A DNA stretch of 64,000 nucleotides from Geothrix paludis (GTDB lineage: Bacteria; Acidobacteriota; Holophagae; Holophagales; Holophagaceae), in assembly GCF_022808815.1 (NCBI RefSeq), contig NZ_JAKZLC010000001.1:558001-622000 (forward strand), given 5' to 3'. This document shows, piece by piece, positions 35,023 through 44,787 of this stretch (position 1 is the first letter of the stretch; every line of letters begins with the position of its first letter). Made by a program: the position numbers and the translations under genes. The notes under the pieces were generated by a model. That model saw only the letters and a program-made list of their open reading frames with translations. It did no database searches and had not been told where the DNA came from.

Positions 35023-35855
35023 GGGGTCTCCTGGCGCAGGTCCGCGAAGACGCGTTCCAGGAAGCCCTTGGGATCCGGGCTGCGCATGAGCGCCTCGCCG
35101 ATGAGCACGGCGTCGAAGCCCGCCCGCAGGGAGACCTGAGCGTCCTCGGGTGTGGCGAGACCCGATTCGCGCACCAGCACCGCCTCCGGGAAGGCCTTGC
35201 GCAGGGGCGCGGCGGTGGGCTCACCCAAGGTGAAGGTTGAGAGATCCCGGGCGTTGATGCCCACCATGCGGGCCCCGGCCTCCTGGGCGAAGGGCACCTC
35301 CGTGAGGTCGTGCAGCTCCACGAGGGCCTCCAGCCCGCGCTGGCGGGCCGCTTGCAGGAAGGCGGCCGTGTGGCCCTTCAGCACCCGGACGATGAGCAGC
35401 ACCGCCTCCGCGCCGCAGGCTTCGGCCTCCGCGAGCTGGGCTTCGGAGATGACGAAGCCTTTGTAGAGCCGCGGCATGCCGAAGGCCGCCGCGGCGGTCA
35501 GGTGGGCGGCCGCCCCGCGGAAGTAGGTCGGCTCCGCCAGGATGGAAAAGGCCGACGCGCCGCCTTCCCGGTAGGCCTGGAGCTGGGCCTGGAGGGGCGT
35601 GCCGGCGGCGAAGGGGCCGAGCGAAGGCGAGGCCTGCTTGTATTCGGCGATGACGGCGCCGCCCCGGGTCGCCGCATCCCAGCGCAGGGCGGATTCGAAG
35701 GGGCCGGGACCGTCCAGGGGAGCACGGAGGGCTGCCGCCGCGGACCCGGCCGAGGACAGGCGCGCCAGTTCCGACACCAGCACCCGCTGGAGGTGCGAAC
35801 TCTTCGGCAGGCCGGTGCCGTGCACCAGGGAAGCGGGATCCGGCAGGGCGCTCAT
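35019..35855 (-). CDS. trpC: Indole-3-glycerol phosphate synthase
   Basis: 278 aa. Closes the indole ring from CdRP. Motifs: VIAEYKQASPSLGPF (catalytic Lys), RLYKGFVISE, GLEALVELHDL, VGINARDLSTF, VRESGLATPED and AVLIGEALMRSPDP. Stand-alone, not fused to TrpF. It overlaps trpD by 4 nt. Confidence 0.97.
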   Translation of the reverse strand: MSALPDPASLVHGTGLPKSSHLQRVLVSELARLSSAGSAAAALRAPLDGPGPFESALRWDAATRGGAVIAEYKQASPSLGPFAAGTPLQAQLQAYREGGASAFSILAEPTYFRGAAAHLTAAAAFGMPRLYKGFVISEAQLAEAEACGAEAVLLIVRVLKGHTAAFLQAARQRGLEALVELHDLTEVPFAQEAGARMVGINARDLSTFTLGEPTAAPLRKAFPEAVLVRESGLATPEDAQVSLRAGFDAVLIGEALMRSPDPKGFLERVFADLRQETP

Positions 35856-36886
35856 GGGTTCACCCCCGCCCCGGGAAAGGGCGGGACGAAGCCGCCGTCG
35901 AGGGTGCTCCGCATCTCGCGGAAGCTGGCATCCACGCCCTCAAGGGAACCGTCGCGGTGCAGGGCCAGCCCCAGGGCCGCCTGAAGGGCCACGGCATCCG
36001 CCACGGCGGGCCGGAAGTCTGGGTGCCGAGCTCCAGCGAAGATCCCCCGGGCCACGGTCAGGGCTTCGGCCCGGTCCGCCACGCGCAGGGCGTGCCGGGC
36101 CGGCTGGACGATGCCCAGCTCCCGTGGCACCAGCACCTGGGGCGCCTGAACCCGGCCGTCGGCGACCGCCAGGATCGTCGTGGGGCCTTCGATGGAGGCT
36201 TCGTCGAGGCCCTTCCCTTCCGCGTCCTTGCCGTGGATCACGAAGGCCCGCCGCAGCGTCGGCCGCCGGGCCAGGGCGCCGGCCATGGGCGCCAGAAGGT
36301 CCTCCCGGGCCACACCCAGCAGCTGCAATGGCGGGTTCGCCGGATTGATGAGCGGGCCCAGCAGATTGAAGATCGTGGGGATGCCCAGGCGACGGCGGAT
36401 CTCCCGCAGGCGGCCCATGAGCGGGTGGTAGGCCGGGGCGAAGAGGAAGGCGAAGCGGTGGGCCTGCAGGTCCTGGGAAAGGTCGGCGCTGGCGCGGGCC
36501 AGGTCGTAGCCCAGGGCCTCCATCAGGTCGGCGCTGCCGCAGACACCAGTGGCGGCGCGGTTTCCGTGCTTCACCACGGGCACGCCGAGGGCCGGGAGGA
36601 ACAGCGCCGTGAGGGTGCTGAGGTTGGCGGTGGAGGCGCCATCGCCGCCCGTGCCCACCACATCGATGGCGCCGTCGGGCACCTGCGGGAAGGGCACCGC
36701 CACCTCGGCGAGGGCCTCGGCGAAGGCCGCCAGCTCGTGAGCTTCGGGCACCCGCTGGGCCAGCAGGGCCAGGCAGGCGCCCACCAGCAGCGCGTCCGTG
36801 TCCTGGTCGATGAAGATGTGCATGAGCTCCGAGGCCGTGGCTTCGGGCAGCGGGCGGATGGGGTTGTGGGTGGTGAGCAGGGTCAT
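35852..36886 (-). CDS. trpD: Anthranilate phosphoribosyltransferase
   Basis: 344 aa from the ATG at 36886, which overlaps the trpG stop by 4 nt (ATGA). Transfers ribose 5-phosphate from PRPP to anthranilate. The PRPP loop is DVVGTGGDGASTANLSTLTA; KHGNRAATGVCGSADLMEAL and FLFAPAYHPLM are family motifs. The usual KHGNRSVSSKSGSAD reads NRAATGVCGSAD, within known variation. Not fused to TrpG. Confidence 0.96.
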   Translation of the reverse strand: MTLLTTHNPIRPLPEATASELMHIFIDQDTDALLVGACLALLAQRVPEAHELAAFAEALAEVAVPFPQVPDGAIDVVGTGGDGASTANLSTLTALFLPALGVPVVKHGNRAATGVCGSADLMEALGYDLARASADLSQDLQAHRFAFLFAPAYHPLMGRLREIRRRLGIPTIFNLLGPLINPANPPLQLLGVAREDLLAPMAGALARRPTLRRAFVIHGKDAEGKGLDEASIEGPTTILAVADGRVQAPQVLVPRELGIVQPARHALRVADRAEALTVARGIFAGARHPDFRPAVADAVALQAALGLALHRDGSLEGVDASFREMRSTLDGGFVPPFPGAGVNP

Positions 36887-37461
36887 CGGCGGAGGTCCTG
36901 GGCAAGGCGGAGGAAGTTGTCGAGCATGGCCGGCCCGTCCGGCGTGAGGATGCTTTCGGGGTGGAACTGCACACCCCAGCGGGGCAAATGCCGGTGGGTC
37001 ATGGCCATGATTTCCCCGCCGGGGCTGCGGCCTGTGACGCGCCAGCAGCCGGGCAGCGTGGCGGGATCCGCGATCAGGCTGTGGTACCGGCCCACGGGGA
37101 GGCCTTGGGGCAGCCCCCGGAAGAGACCGTCGCCTTCGTGCTCCAGCGCCGTCGCCTCGCCATGCAGAGGTTCGACCGCGCGAACCACCCGGCCGCCGCT
37201 GGCCGCCGCCAGGGCCTGGTGGCCCAGGCAGACGCCGAGCATGGGAATGTCCCAATCCGAACCCGCCAGGGCCATGTGGGCGGGGCTCTCCGTGGGGTGG
37301 CCGGGGCCCGGTGACAGCACCACGGCTTCGGGCCGGAGGGCCCTGGCCTCGTCGAGGGTGATGGCGTCGTGGCGGACGACCTTCACTGGAGCGCCCAGGG
37401 TCTCGAAGGCCTGCACCAGGTTGTAGGTGAAGGAATCCAGGGCATCAATGAGGAGGATCAT
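36883..37461 (-). CDS. trpG: Anthranilate synthase glutamine amidotransferase subunit
   Basis: 192 aa. Class-I amidotransferase feeding ammonia to TrpE. N-terminus MILLIDALDSFTYNLVQ, catalytic Cys in MLGVCLGHQALAA, His and Glu in WGVQFHPESILTPDG. GGAGG lies 5 nt before the ATG. Its first 19 coding bases and the stretch before them occur again at the trpE end (see the duplication entry); the two copies start with the same six residues, MILLID. Confidence 0.97.
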   Translation of the reverse strand: MILLIDALDSFTYNLVQAFETLGAPVKVVRHDAITLDEARALRPEAVVLSPGPGHPTESPAHMALAGSDWDIPMLGVCLGHQALAAASGGRVVRAVEPLHGEATALEHEGDGLFRGLPQGLPVGRYHSLIADPATLPGCWRVTGRSPGGEIMAMTHRHLPRWGVQFHPESILTPDGPAMLDNFLRLAQDLRR

Positions 37462-37597
37462 GCCAGCCTCCGCTCGGGAGCCGATGCCCTCTCCCTCCTA
37501 TCGCGGCGCTCCTCCGCGCCGCTCCTGCGCGCTTGGGCTGCGCCCTGCTCGCGCAGAGTCGGGACATCGATCAAGAGGATCATCGGGAGGCTCCGGG
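37443..37597 (-). repeat. Duplicated trpE/trpG junction flanking an insertion with a REP-like palindrome
   Basis: Reading the minus strand, the trpE end (CGGAG.CT..CG then ATGATCCTCTTGATCGATG) and the trpG start (CGGAG.CT..C then ATGATCCTCCTCATTGATG) match over about 30 bp with few mismatches. They are 122 bp apart. In between lies the perfect hairpin GCGGCGC - 6 nt - GCGCCGC (37503-37522). The other Trp junctions are 4-8 nt overlaps or a 1-nt gap, so the ancestral state here was probably a single ATGA overlap. Confidence 0.8.
37458..37583 (-). CDS. 41-codon ORF bridging trpE and trpG
   Basis: Starts with the ATG (37583) overlapping the trpE TGA and ends with a TGA overlapping the trpG ATG, so both joints are ATGA. 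The peptide begins MILLID, as TrpG does, then diverges into a highly charged Arg/Glu/Ala-rich sequence (RRSGAEERRDRR). It is probably a by-product of the junction duplication that keeps ribosomes moving from trpE to trpG rather than a functional protein. Whether it is translated is not known. Confidence 0.5.
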   Translation of the reverse strand: MILLIDVPTLREQGAAQARRSGAEERRDRRERASAPERRLA

Positions 37598-38965
37598 CAG
37601 CTGGACGCCAAGGGCCTGGGCGATGGCGCCCAGCTTGTGCAGGGTTTCGAAGTATTCGGACTCGGGCTTGGAGGCCCGCACCACGCCGGCCCCGGCCTGG
37701 ATGTGGGCGACGCCTCCCGCATAGACCGCCGTGCGGAGGATGAGGGCCGTGTCCAGGGCGCCATCCGTCCCCAGGCGCAGCAGTACGCCGCCGTAGGGCC
37801 CGCGCATCTCCCCTTCCAGCTCGGCGATGCGCTGACAGGCGCGCAGCTTGGGGGCGCCGCTCACGGTGCCTGCCGGAAAGGCGGCGGCCAGCACGTCCAG
37901 GGCGTCCACGCCCTCCCGAAGCTTGGCCTTCACGGTGGTGGTGAGGTGCAGCACGTGGCTCGTGCGCTGGAGGGCGAGGGGCTTCTCCACCCGGACGCCG
38001 CCGGGAACGGCCACGCGGCCCAGATCGTTGCGGGCCAGGTCCACCAGCATCTGGTGCTCGGCCAGCTCCTTGGGGTCACGCTTCAGGGCCTCGAACCGCT
38101 CCGCATCCTCCTCGGCGCTCTCGCCGCGGGGCACGGTGCCGGCAATGGGGAGGGTCTCGGCCTCGCCGTCCTGCACCCGCACCAGCATCTCCGGCGAGGC
38201 GCCGACCAGGGAGAATCCCCCCCACTCCAACAGGAAGCCATAAGGGCTCGGATTCAGGCGGCGCAGGCGACGGTAGGCCTCCAGGGGCGGTGGCGGGTCC
38301 TCGATGCGGAACCGCTGGCTGGGCACGAGCTGGTAGACGTCACCATCCAGGATCCGCTCCTGGGCGGCGCGGACCATGCTTTCGTAGGTCTCACGGGTCA
38401 CCTGGGCGGCCGCCCGTGGAGCCGACGCGGCGGAACCCGGATCGCGGGCGCCCGCCAGGAGCTGCTCCCGGAGGCCGCGGAGGCGGTGGAATCCGGCCTC
38501 CGGGTCCGCGTCCAGGGTCTGGAGTTCCGCCACCTGGTGCAGGTGGTCGAAGACGAGGGCCGTGTCGAAGCGGCGCACCCAGAGGCCGGGAAGGCCGAGG
38601 CTGTCCCGGGCGGGTTGGGGCAGTGTGGGCTCCATAGCCCCCACGGCCTCGAAGCCGAGGTAGCCCGCGCAGCCCACGCCGATGGGGAGGGGTACCTTGA
38701 AAGCTGGCAGCTCCGCGGCGGGATCATGGACGGTGCCCGCGGGCGGCGGCCCCACCAGGGCCCGCAGAGACTCGATCCAGCCCGGGGCTGGCGGATCCAG
38801 GCGGCACTCGGCGGAACCCTCCAGCAGCACGAAGCTGTGGCGGCCCACCCGCTCGCCCTGGTCGCAGGATTCCAGCAGCAGGCTGGCGCCCGCCGGGCGC
38901 AGGGTCAGGTAGGCAGCGAGGGGCGTGAGCAGGTCCGCGGGAAGCGGGTGGCGGATCAGGTGCAT
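37580..38965 (-). CDS. trpE: Anthranilate synthase component I
   Basis: 461 aa from the ATG at 38965 (AAGG upstream; a longer frame to 39061 lacks a site and runs into the attenuator). Converts chorismate plus ammonia to anthranilate. The tryptophan-feedback element SLLLESCDQGER lies near the N-terminus. Chorismate-binding motifs: ILDGDVYQLVPSQRF, YGFLLEWGGFSLVGASPEML, PIAGTVPRGESAEED, HQMLVDLARNDLGRVA and GTVSGAPKLRA. It is the first structural gene of the operon, preceded by the leader/attenuator. Feedback inhibition and attenuation would both respond to Trp. Confidence 0.96.
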   Translation of the reverse strand: MHLIRHPLPADLLTPLAAYLTLRPAGASLLLESCDQGERVGRHSFVLLEGSAECRLDPPAPGWIESLRALVGPPPAGTVHDPAAELPAFKVPLPIGVGCAGYLGFEAVGAMEPTLPQPARDSLGLPGLWVRRFDTALVFDHLHQVAELQTLDADPEAGFHRLRGLREQLLAGARDPGSAASAPRAAAQVTRETYESMVRAAQERILDGDVYQLVPSQRFRIEDPPPPLEAYRRLRRLNPSPYGFLLEWGGFSLVGASPEMLVRVQDGEAETLPIAGTVPRGESAEEDAERFEALKRDPKELAEHQMLVDLARNDLGRVAVPGGVRVEKPLALQRTSHVLHLTTTVKAKLREGVDALDVLAAAFPAGTVSGAPKLRACQRIAELEGEMRGPYGGVLLRLGTDGALDTALILRTAVYAGGVAHIQAGAGVVRASKPESEYFETLHKLGAIAQALGVQLPGASR

Positions 38966-39060
38966 GGGGAAGACCTTGGAAAACCACAGACCGGCTTTGC
39001 CGGGATGGGGTGTGGGGGCCCGGGGGTGTGCGCGAAGCGCGGAACCACCGGAGAACATCA

Positions 39061-39090
39061 AAGAAAAAGCCCGACCGGAAGGTCGGGCTC
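39061..39090 (-). terminator. trp attenuator (intrinsic terminator, with antiterminator overlap)
   Basis: On the minus strand AGCCCGACC - ttcc - GGTCGGGCT, then TTTTCTT. It lies 26 nt after the trpL stop and about 95 nt before trpE. TCCGAGCCCG (overlapping its 5' arm) is the exact complement of CGGGCTCGGA within trpL codons 21-24, a 10-bp competing antiterminator. Confidence 0.85.
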
Positions 39091-39115
39091 GGAAGGTCCG
39101 GGTTGGCGTGGGCCG

Positions 39116-39208
39116 CTAGGCCTCGCACAGGGAGCCGTCCGAGCCCGCACGCCACCACCAGGCCCCGTGAAGGGAGCCCTGGCGAAGGGACAGGGAGGAC
39201 AGCGTCAT
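39116..39208 (-). CDS. trpL: trp operon leader peptide (30 aa, WWW)
   Basis: ATG at 39208, TAG at 39116-39118. The peptide is MTLSSLSLRQGSLHGAWWWR followed by AGSDGSLCEA; Trp codons 17-19 (39152-39160) are consecutive. Downstream lie a 10-bp antiterminator pairing and an intrinsic terminator, so this is a ribosome-mediated attenuator: stalling at Trp codons when Trp-tRNA is scarce should favour antitermination and trpE-A expression. No clear ribosome site precedes the ATG, and the predicted promoter places transcription start within a few bases of it, so leaderless translation is suggested. No published homologue was consulted. Confidence 0.85.
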   Translation of the reverse strand: MTLSSLSLRQGSLHGAWWWRAGSDGSLCEA

Positions 39209-39215
39209 GGAACCG

Positions 39216-39245
39216 ATGTAACCCCATCCACGCGGGCCCTGTCAA
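39216..39245 (-). promoter_or_regulatory. trp operon promoter
   Basis: On the minus strand TTGACA (39245-39240), an 18-bp spacer and TTACAT (39221-39216). The -35 is consensus, the -10 weak. Expected start of transcription is about 39208-39211, at the trpL ATG. The divergent membrane-protein gene starts 35-70 bp away. Confidence 0.6.
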
Positions 39246-39279
39246 GTGTGGTTTGATGAAGGATTGCTTGCGGACGGCC

Positions 39280-40206
39280 ATGACCGAGGATCGCCCCACC
39301 ACCATCCACACCGAGGATGCGCTTGCGCCCAGGGATCCCTGGCGCTTCCTCCGCCCCGCCCTGCGCGGCGGCTTCAGCCGCTGGGGCTGGGGCCTCATGA
39401 TCGGGTGGCTGCTGGTGCTCCTGGGTCCCGTGCTGGGCTGGGCCGGCCACCTGCGCCGGGCCGCGGGCTGGAGCGCCCTGCCCAGCCACTGGGGCGAGCG
39501 CATCAGCGCCCGCGACGTCTGGGAGCTGTGGGAGAACGGCGGACTTCAGCATCGCCTGGCGAATTCCCCGACAGTGCACCTCTTCGGCCTGGGACTCGTG
39601 ATCGTTCTGTGGTGCGGCTGGCGCATGCAGGCGGAGCGGGTGGGGTTGAAGGCCCGCCTGGGCTCCTGGCTGCTGGGCGCGCTGGACACGGTCCTCATCG
39701 GGTTCCTTCCGGTGGGCCTCCTGACTTGGCTCGGGGATGTCGTCCTGACCTGGCTCGGAGGCCTCGGAATCGACGGTCTGGGCTGGATCACCTTCTTCGG
39801 CCGCCCCCTGCTCTGGATGACGGCGGTGGCGGCCCTGAACCTCCAGTGGTGGTTCTGCCGCCTGGGGCGCGCGGCCGGCCCGACCCGCGGCTACCGCGCC
39901 CACCTGAGCGACTCTTTCCTGCGGCTCTGGACGCACCCCGTCCAGTGGAGCCTCCTCTCCCTTGGCGGCGCGGCCCTGAGGTCGCTGCTGCCCTTCCTGG
40001 TGCTGATCCTGGCCTGGCGGATGGGAGGCGGAACCCCCTTCCGCGTCGGCCTGTTCCTCGCCCTGCAGCTGGCCGTCACCCTGCTCAACGGCTGGCTGAT
40101 GGGCTGGCTGCTGCGCGCCACCGCCCTGTTCTGGGCCCATGATGCCGCCGTGCGCACCGACCGCGCCGCCCTGAAGGACCTGTCCCGTGAAGCCATCGCC
40201 AGCTAG
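39280..40206 (+). CDS. Multi-pass membrane protein of unknown function
   Basis: 308 aa from the ATG at 39280 (39256 is an alternative adding 8 residues). Not recognised. It has about six hydrophobic segments (GLMIGWLLVLLGPVLGW, LFGLGLVIVLWCGWRM, VLIGFLPVGLLTWLGDVVL, WMTAVAALNLQWWF and two near the end) and is Trp- and Leu-rich with Arg-rich loops. It may share a bidirectional promoter region with the trp operon. Its end overlaps the downstream 5'-nucleotidase C-domain gene by 20 nt, so it may be the first gene of that operon; a nutrient or nucleotide link would be speculation. Confidence 0.7.
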   Translation: MTEDRPTTIHTEDALAPRDPWRFLRPALRGGFSRWGWGLMIGWLLVLLGPVLGWAGHLRRAAGWSALPSHWGERISARDVWELWENGGLQHRLANSPTVHLFGLGLVIVLWCGWRMQAERVGLKARLGSWLLGALDTVLIGFLPVGLLTWLGDVVLTWLGGLGIDGLGWITFFGRPLLWMTAVAALNLQWWFCRLGRAAGPTRGYRAHLSDSFLRLWTHPVQWSLLSLGGAALRSLLPFLVLILAWRMGGGTPFRVGLFLALQLAVTLLNGWLMGWLLRATALFWAHDAAVRTDRAALKDLSREAIAS

Positions 40207-40984
40207 CGCCCTGGTCGCCCTCCTGCTTGCCGCTCCCCTGGCGGCCCAGCCGCCGAGCGCCAAGGCCGAAGTCATCCCCGTCACTGAAGCAATCCCGGAT
40301 GACCCCGAGATCCAGAAGGTCATCGCGCCCCTGGCGGAGGAGATCCGGGCCAGCTTCGGCCAGCCGCTGGTGCAGGCACCCCAGGGCGTGTTCCGCGGAA
40401 GGCGGGGCGAGGAGAACCTGCTGGGCTACTGGGTCTCCGACGTCATGCGCCAGGCGGCCCAGCCCCTGGTGGGCACTCCGGTGCGCTTCGCCATCACCAA
40501 CGCGGGCGGGCTGCGGGCCAACCTGCGTCCCGGCCAGCTCAAGGTCGGGGACATCTTCGAGCTGATGCCCTTCGAGAACGAGCTGATCGTCATCGAGCTC
40601 ACTGGCGCCGAAGTCATCCAGGTGGTGAAGGAGGGCCTGCTCCGCCGCGGTGGCGAGCCCTGCTCCGGCGTGAAGGTGAAGGTCGAGGGCACGCCCCAGC
40701 AGGCCACCCTCGTCGTCACCTGGGAGGACGGCAGCCCCATCGATCCCGCGGCTGTGGTGAAGGTCGCCACCACGGACTACCTCTACGGGGGCGGCGACTC
40801 CATCCCCACCCTGAAGAAGGGCCGGAAGCCGTTCACCACGGGCGTCACCCTGCGGCAGATGCTCCTGGACCAGTGCGCCGCCCTGGGCAAGGCGGGCAAA
40901 GACCTGCTGCCGCCCGCTCCGGGGCGCTACACCGTGCCCGTGCCGATCCTGGAAGCCATCCGCGACAAGACGTTCAAGCTCTAG
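40187..40984 (+). CDS. Exported 5'-nucleotidase C-terminal-domain protein
   Basis: 265 aa, GTG start at 40187. Signal peptide SALVALLLAAPLAAQPPSAK. The rest is a stand-alone 5_nucleotid_C domain: VFRGRRGEENLLGYWVSDVM, FAITNAGGLRANLRPGQLKV, DIFELMPFENELIVIELTGA, and DYLYGGGDSIPTL (substrate-stacking region). In UshA-type enzymes this domain follows the metallophosphatase domain in one polypeptide; here the metallophosphatase is the next gene (2 bp after this stop), so the enzyme is split with order reversed. The two proteins probably assemble in the periplasm to hydrolyse nucleotides. Confidence 0.88.
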   Translation: MKPSPASALVALLLAAPLAAQPPSAKAEVIPVTEAIPDDPEIQKVIAPLAEEIRASFGQPLVQAPQGVFRGRRGEENLLGYWVSDVMRQAAQPLVGTPVRFAITNAGGLRANLRPGQLKVGDIFELMPFENELIVIELTGAEVIQVVKEGLLRRGGEPCSGVKVKVEGTPQQATLVVTWEDGSPIDPAAVVKVATTDYLYGGGDSIPTLKKGRKPFTTGVTLRQMLLDQCAALGKAGKDLLPPAPGRYTVPVPILEAIRDKTFKL

Positions 40985-40986
40985 GA

Positions 40987-41922
40987 ATGCCCATGGACCG
41001 CCGCCATTTCATCGCCTCCCTCGGTGCCGCCGCCGTCGCCTCCCGGGTGCCCCTGAAGGCCACGGAAGCTCCGATTGCGGGTCGCATCACCCTGCTGCAC
41101 ACCAACGACACCCACTCGCGCATCGAGCCCTTCGGCCCCGGCAATGGCGCCATCAGCGGCAAGGGCGGCATGGCCCGCCGCGCCACCCTCGTGAAGCAGC
41201 TCCGGGCCCAGCTGGGGCCGGTCCTGCTGCTGGACGCCGGCGACACCTTCCAGGGCACGCCCTACTTCAACCGCTACAAGGGCCGGCTCGACTACCAGCT
41301 CATGCGGATGATCGGGTACGACGCCACCACCCTGGGCAACCACGACTTCGACAACGGCGTGGGAATGCTGGTGGAGGCCATGGCATCCATGGAGAAGCTC
41401 CAACACAAGAACCCGCCCTTCGCCTTCCTGAACTGCAACTTCGACTGCCAGGGCGCCCCCGAGCTGGCCAAGCGGATCCGTCCCTACATGGTCCGGCAGT
41501 TCCCGGGCGTGAAGGTAGGCATCACGGGCGTGGGCGTGGCCTTTGCGGGCCTCGTGGCCCCGAAGAACCACGAGGGCGTCGTCTGGAGGGATCCCTACGA
41601 GAGCCTGAAGCCGGTGGTGAAGCGGCTCCGGGAAGTCGAGAAGGTGGATCTGGTGGTGGTCCTCTCCCACCTGGGCTACGACGTGAAGGACGCCGCCCAT
41701 GACGACCTGCGCCTGCCCGGCCAGGTGGCGGGCATCGACGCCATCATCGGCGGCCACAGCCACACCTTCCTGGAAGCGCCGGTGAAGGTGAAGCAGGCCC
41801 AGGGAGAGACCCTCGTGTTCCAGGTCGGCTTCGGCGGCGTGAACCTCGGCCGCATGGACTTCGCCTTCACGCCGGGCGGCGTGAAGGCGGCCTCCGGAGC
41901 TGCCATGCCGGTGGTGGGCTGA
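40987..41922 (+). CDS. Exported 5'-nucleotidase metallophosphatase-domain protein
   Basis: 311 aa (ATG at 40987; ATG at 40993 is equally possible). The N-terminus MDRRHFIASLGAAAVASR resembles a twin-arginine signal. The calcineurin-like site is complete: ITLLHTNDTHSRIEPFG, LLLDAGDTFQGTPYF, TTLGNHDFDNG, VVVLSHLGYDVKDA and IIGGHSHTFLEAP, supplying the Asp/His/Asn ligands of a dinuclear metal site. It ends right after this domain, lacking the C-terminal 5'-nucleotidase domain, which the upstream gene supplies. It may need that partner for nucleotide specificity, or could act alone on other phosphoesters. Confidence 0.88.
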   Translation: MPMDRRHFIASLGAAAVASRVPLKATEAPIAGRITLLHTNDTHSRIEPFGPGNGAISGKGGMARRATLVKQLRAQLGPVLLLDAGDTFQGTPYFNRYKGRLDYQLMRMIGYDATTLGNHDFDNGVGMLVEAMASMEKLQHKNPPFAFLNCNFDCQGAPELAKRIRPYMVRQFPGVKVGITGVGVAFAGLVAPKNHEGVVWRDPYESLKPVVKRLREVEKVDLVVVLSHLGYDVKDAAHDDLRLPGQVAGIDAIIGGHSHTFLEAPVKVKQAQGETLVFQVGFGGVNLGRMDFAFTPGGVKAASGAAMPVVG

Positions 41923-41967
41923 GGGGCCTGCCCAGGACCGGAGTGACGGAAGTCCCAAATCCCCGTT

Positions 41968-42008
41968 CCCACAGGGAAACCCGCTTGATGGCGGGCATTC
42001 CCCGTGGG
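41968..42008. repeat. Long GC-rich hairpin upstream of icd
   Basis: CCCAC, GGGAA and CCCGC pair with GCGGG, TTCCC and GTGGG around a TTGATG loop, about 15 bp of stem with one mismatch and small bulges. It lies 46 bp after the nucleotidase stop and 80 bp before icd. There is no T-run; it could protect a 3' end or structure the icd leader. Confidence 0.5.
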
Positions 42009-42078
42009 AGCCTGCCTTGAATGCCCTGAGCCGGAACAGCGGGGGTCCAGGCCCCGGCGCTGCCGTAAACGCCCATAA

Positions 42079-44313
<2,235 letters not shown>

Positions 44314-44787
44314 TCCATTCCGGAACGACCGAAGACACCTCGCGGGTGTCGGGATACCTGGTGTCCCGGCACCCGTTGGCTTTCGACCAAAACTCAGGTG
44401 GGGGGCACAGCCGGCCGTCAAGCCGGATATGACGTGTTCGCCCACCCCCGAGCCAACCCCGCGCCCTCCCTCTCGATGGCGCACTACGCCTAGGTTCGCG
44501 CGTGGTGCCGCGCGTGGCGCCGCCCCCGGCACTCCAGGTGGATCCATCGTCTGAATCCCACTGGCTCGGATGCTGGCAGGCACGCATAGCCCATTCGTGC
44601 GGCCGCCCAGGAAGGAATTTGCCGGGCATCGAGTCTCTTGGGCAATTACCGCACTCAGTATAAATTTCCCATGAATATTCACGATTTATTTATGCAACCC
44701 TAACAGAAATGCCTCGGGTCTGAGATGAGGAAGCCACGGGGCATCCTCGTTCACGTCCGCCCTTCCAAACACCTCAAGGAGCCACCT
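44314..44787. other. 474-bp intergenic region between icd and the surface-fibre locus
   Basis: No gene seen. It holds a CGGGTGtCGGGA/TCCCGgCACCCG hairpin at 44343-44375 (probable icd 3' end, poor T-run), then GC-rich DNA with CCGGC/GCCGG and GCGCG repeats. From about 44640 it turns AT-rich: TATAAA at 44659-44664, a perfect TGAATATTCA palindrome (44672-44681), and TTTATTTATG. The segment 44709-44748 can fold with ATGCCTCG pairing to CGGGGCAT and would lie in the 5' UTR of the DUF4402 gene. No known riboswitch class was recognised. Confidence 0.6.

Noticed and set aside
44376..44787. Riboswitch (c-di-GMP or other) upstream of the DUF4402 gene
   Set aside because: The consensus cores of GEMM, fluoride, glycine, and SAM classes were looked for by eye and not found; only a generic hairpin remains.
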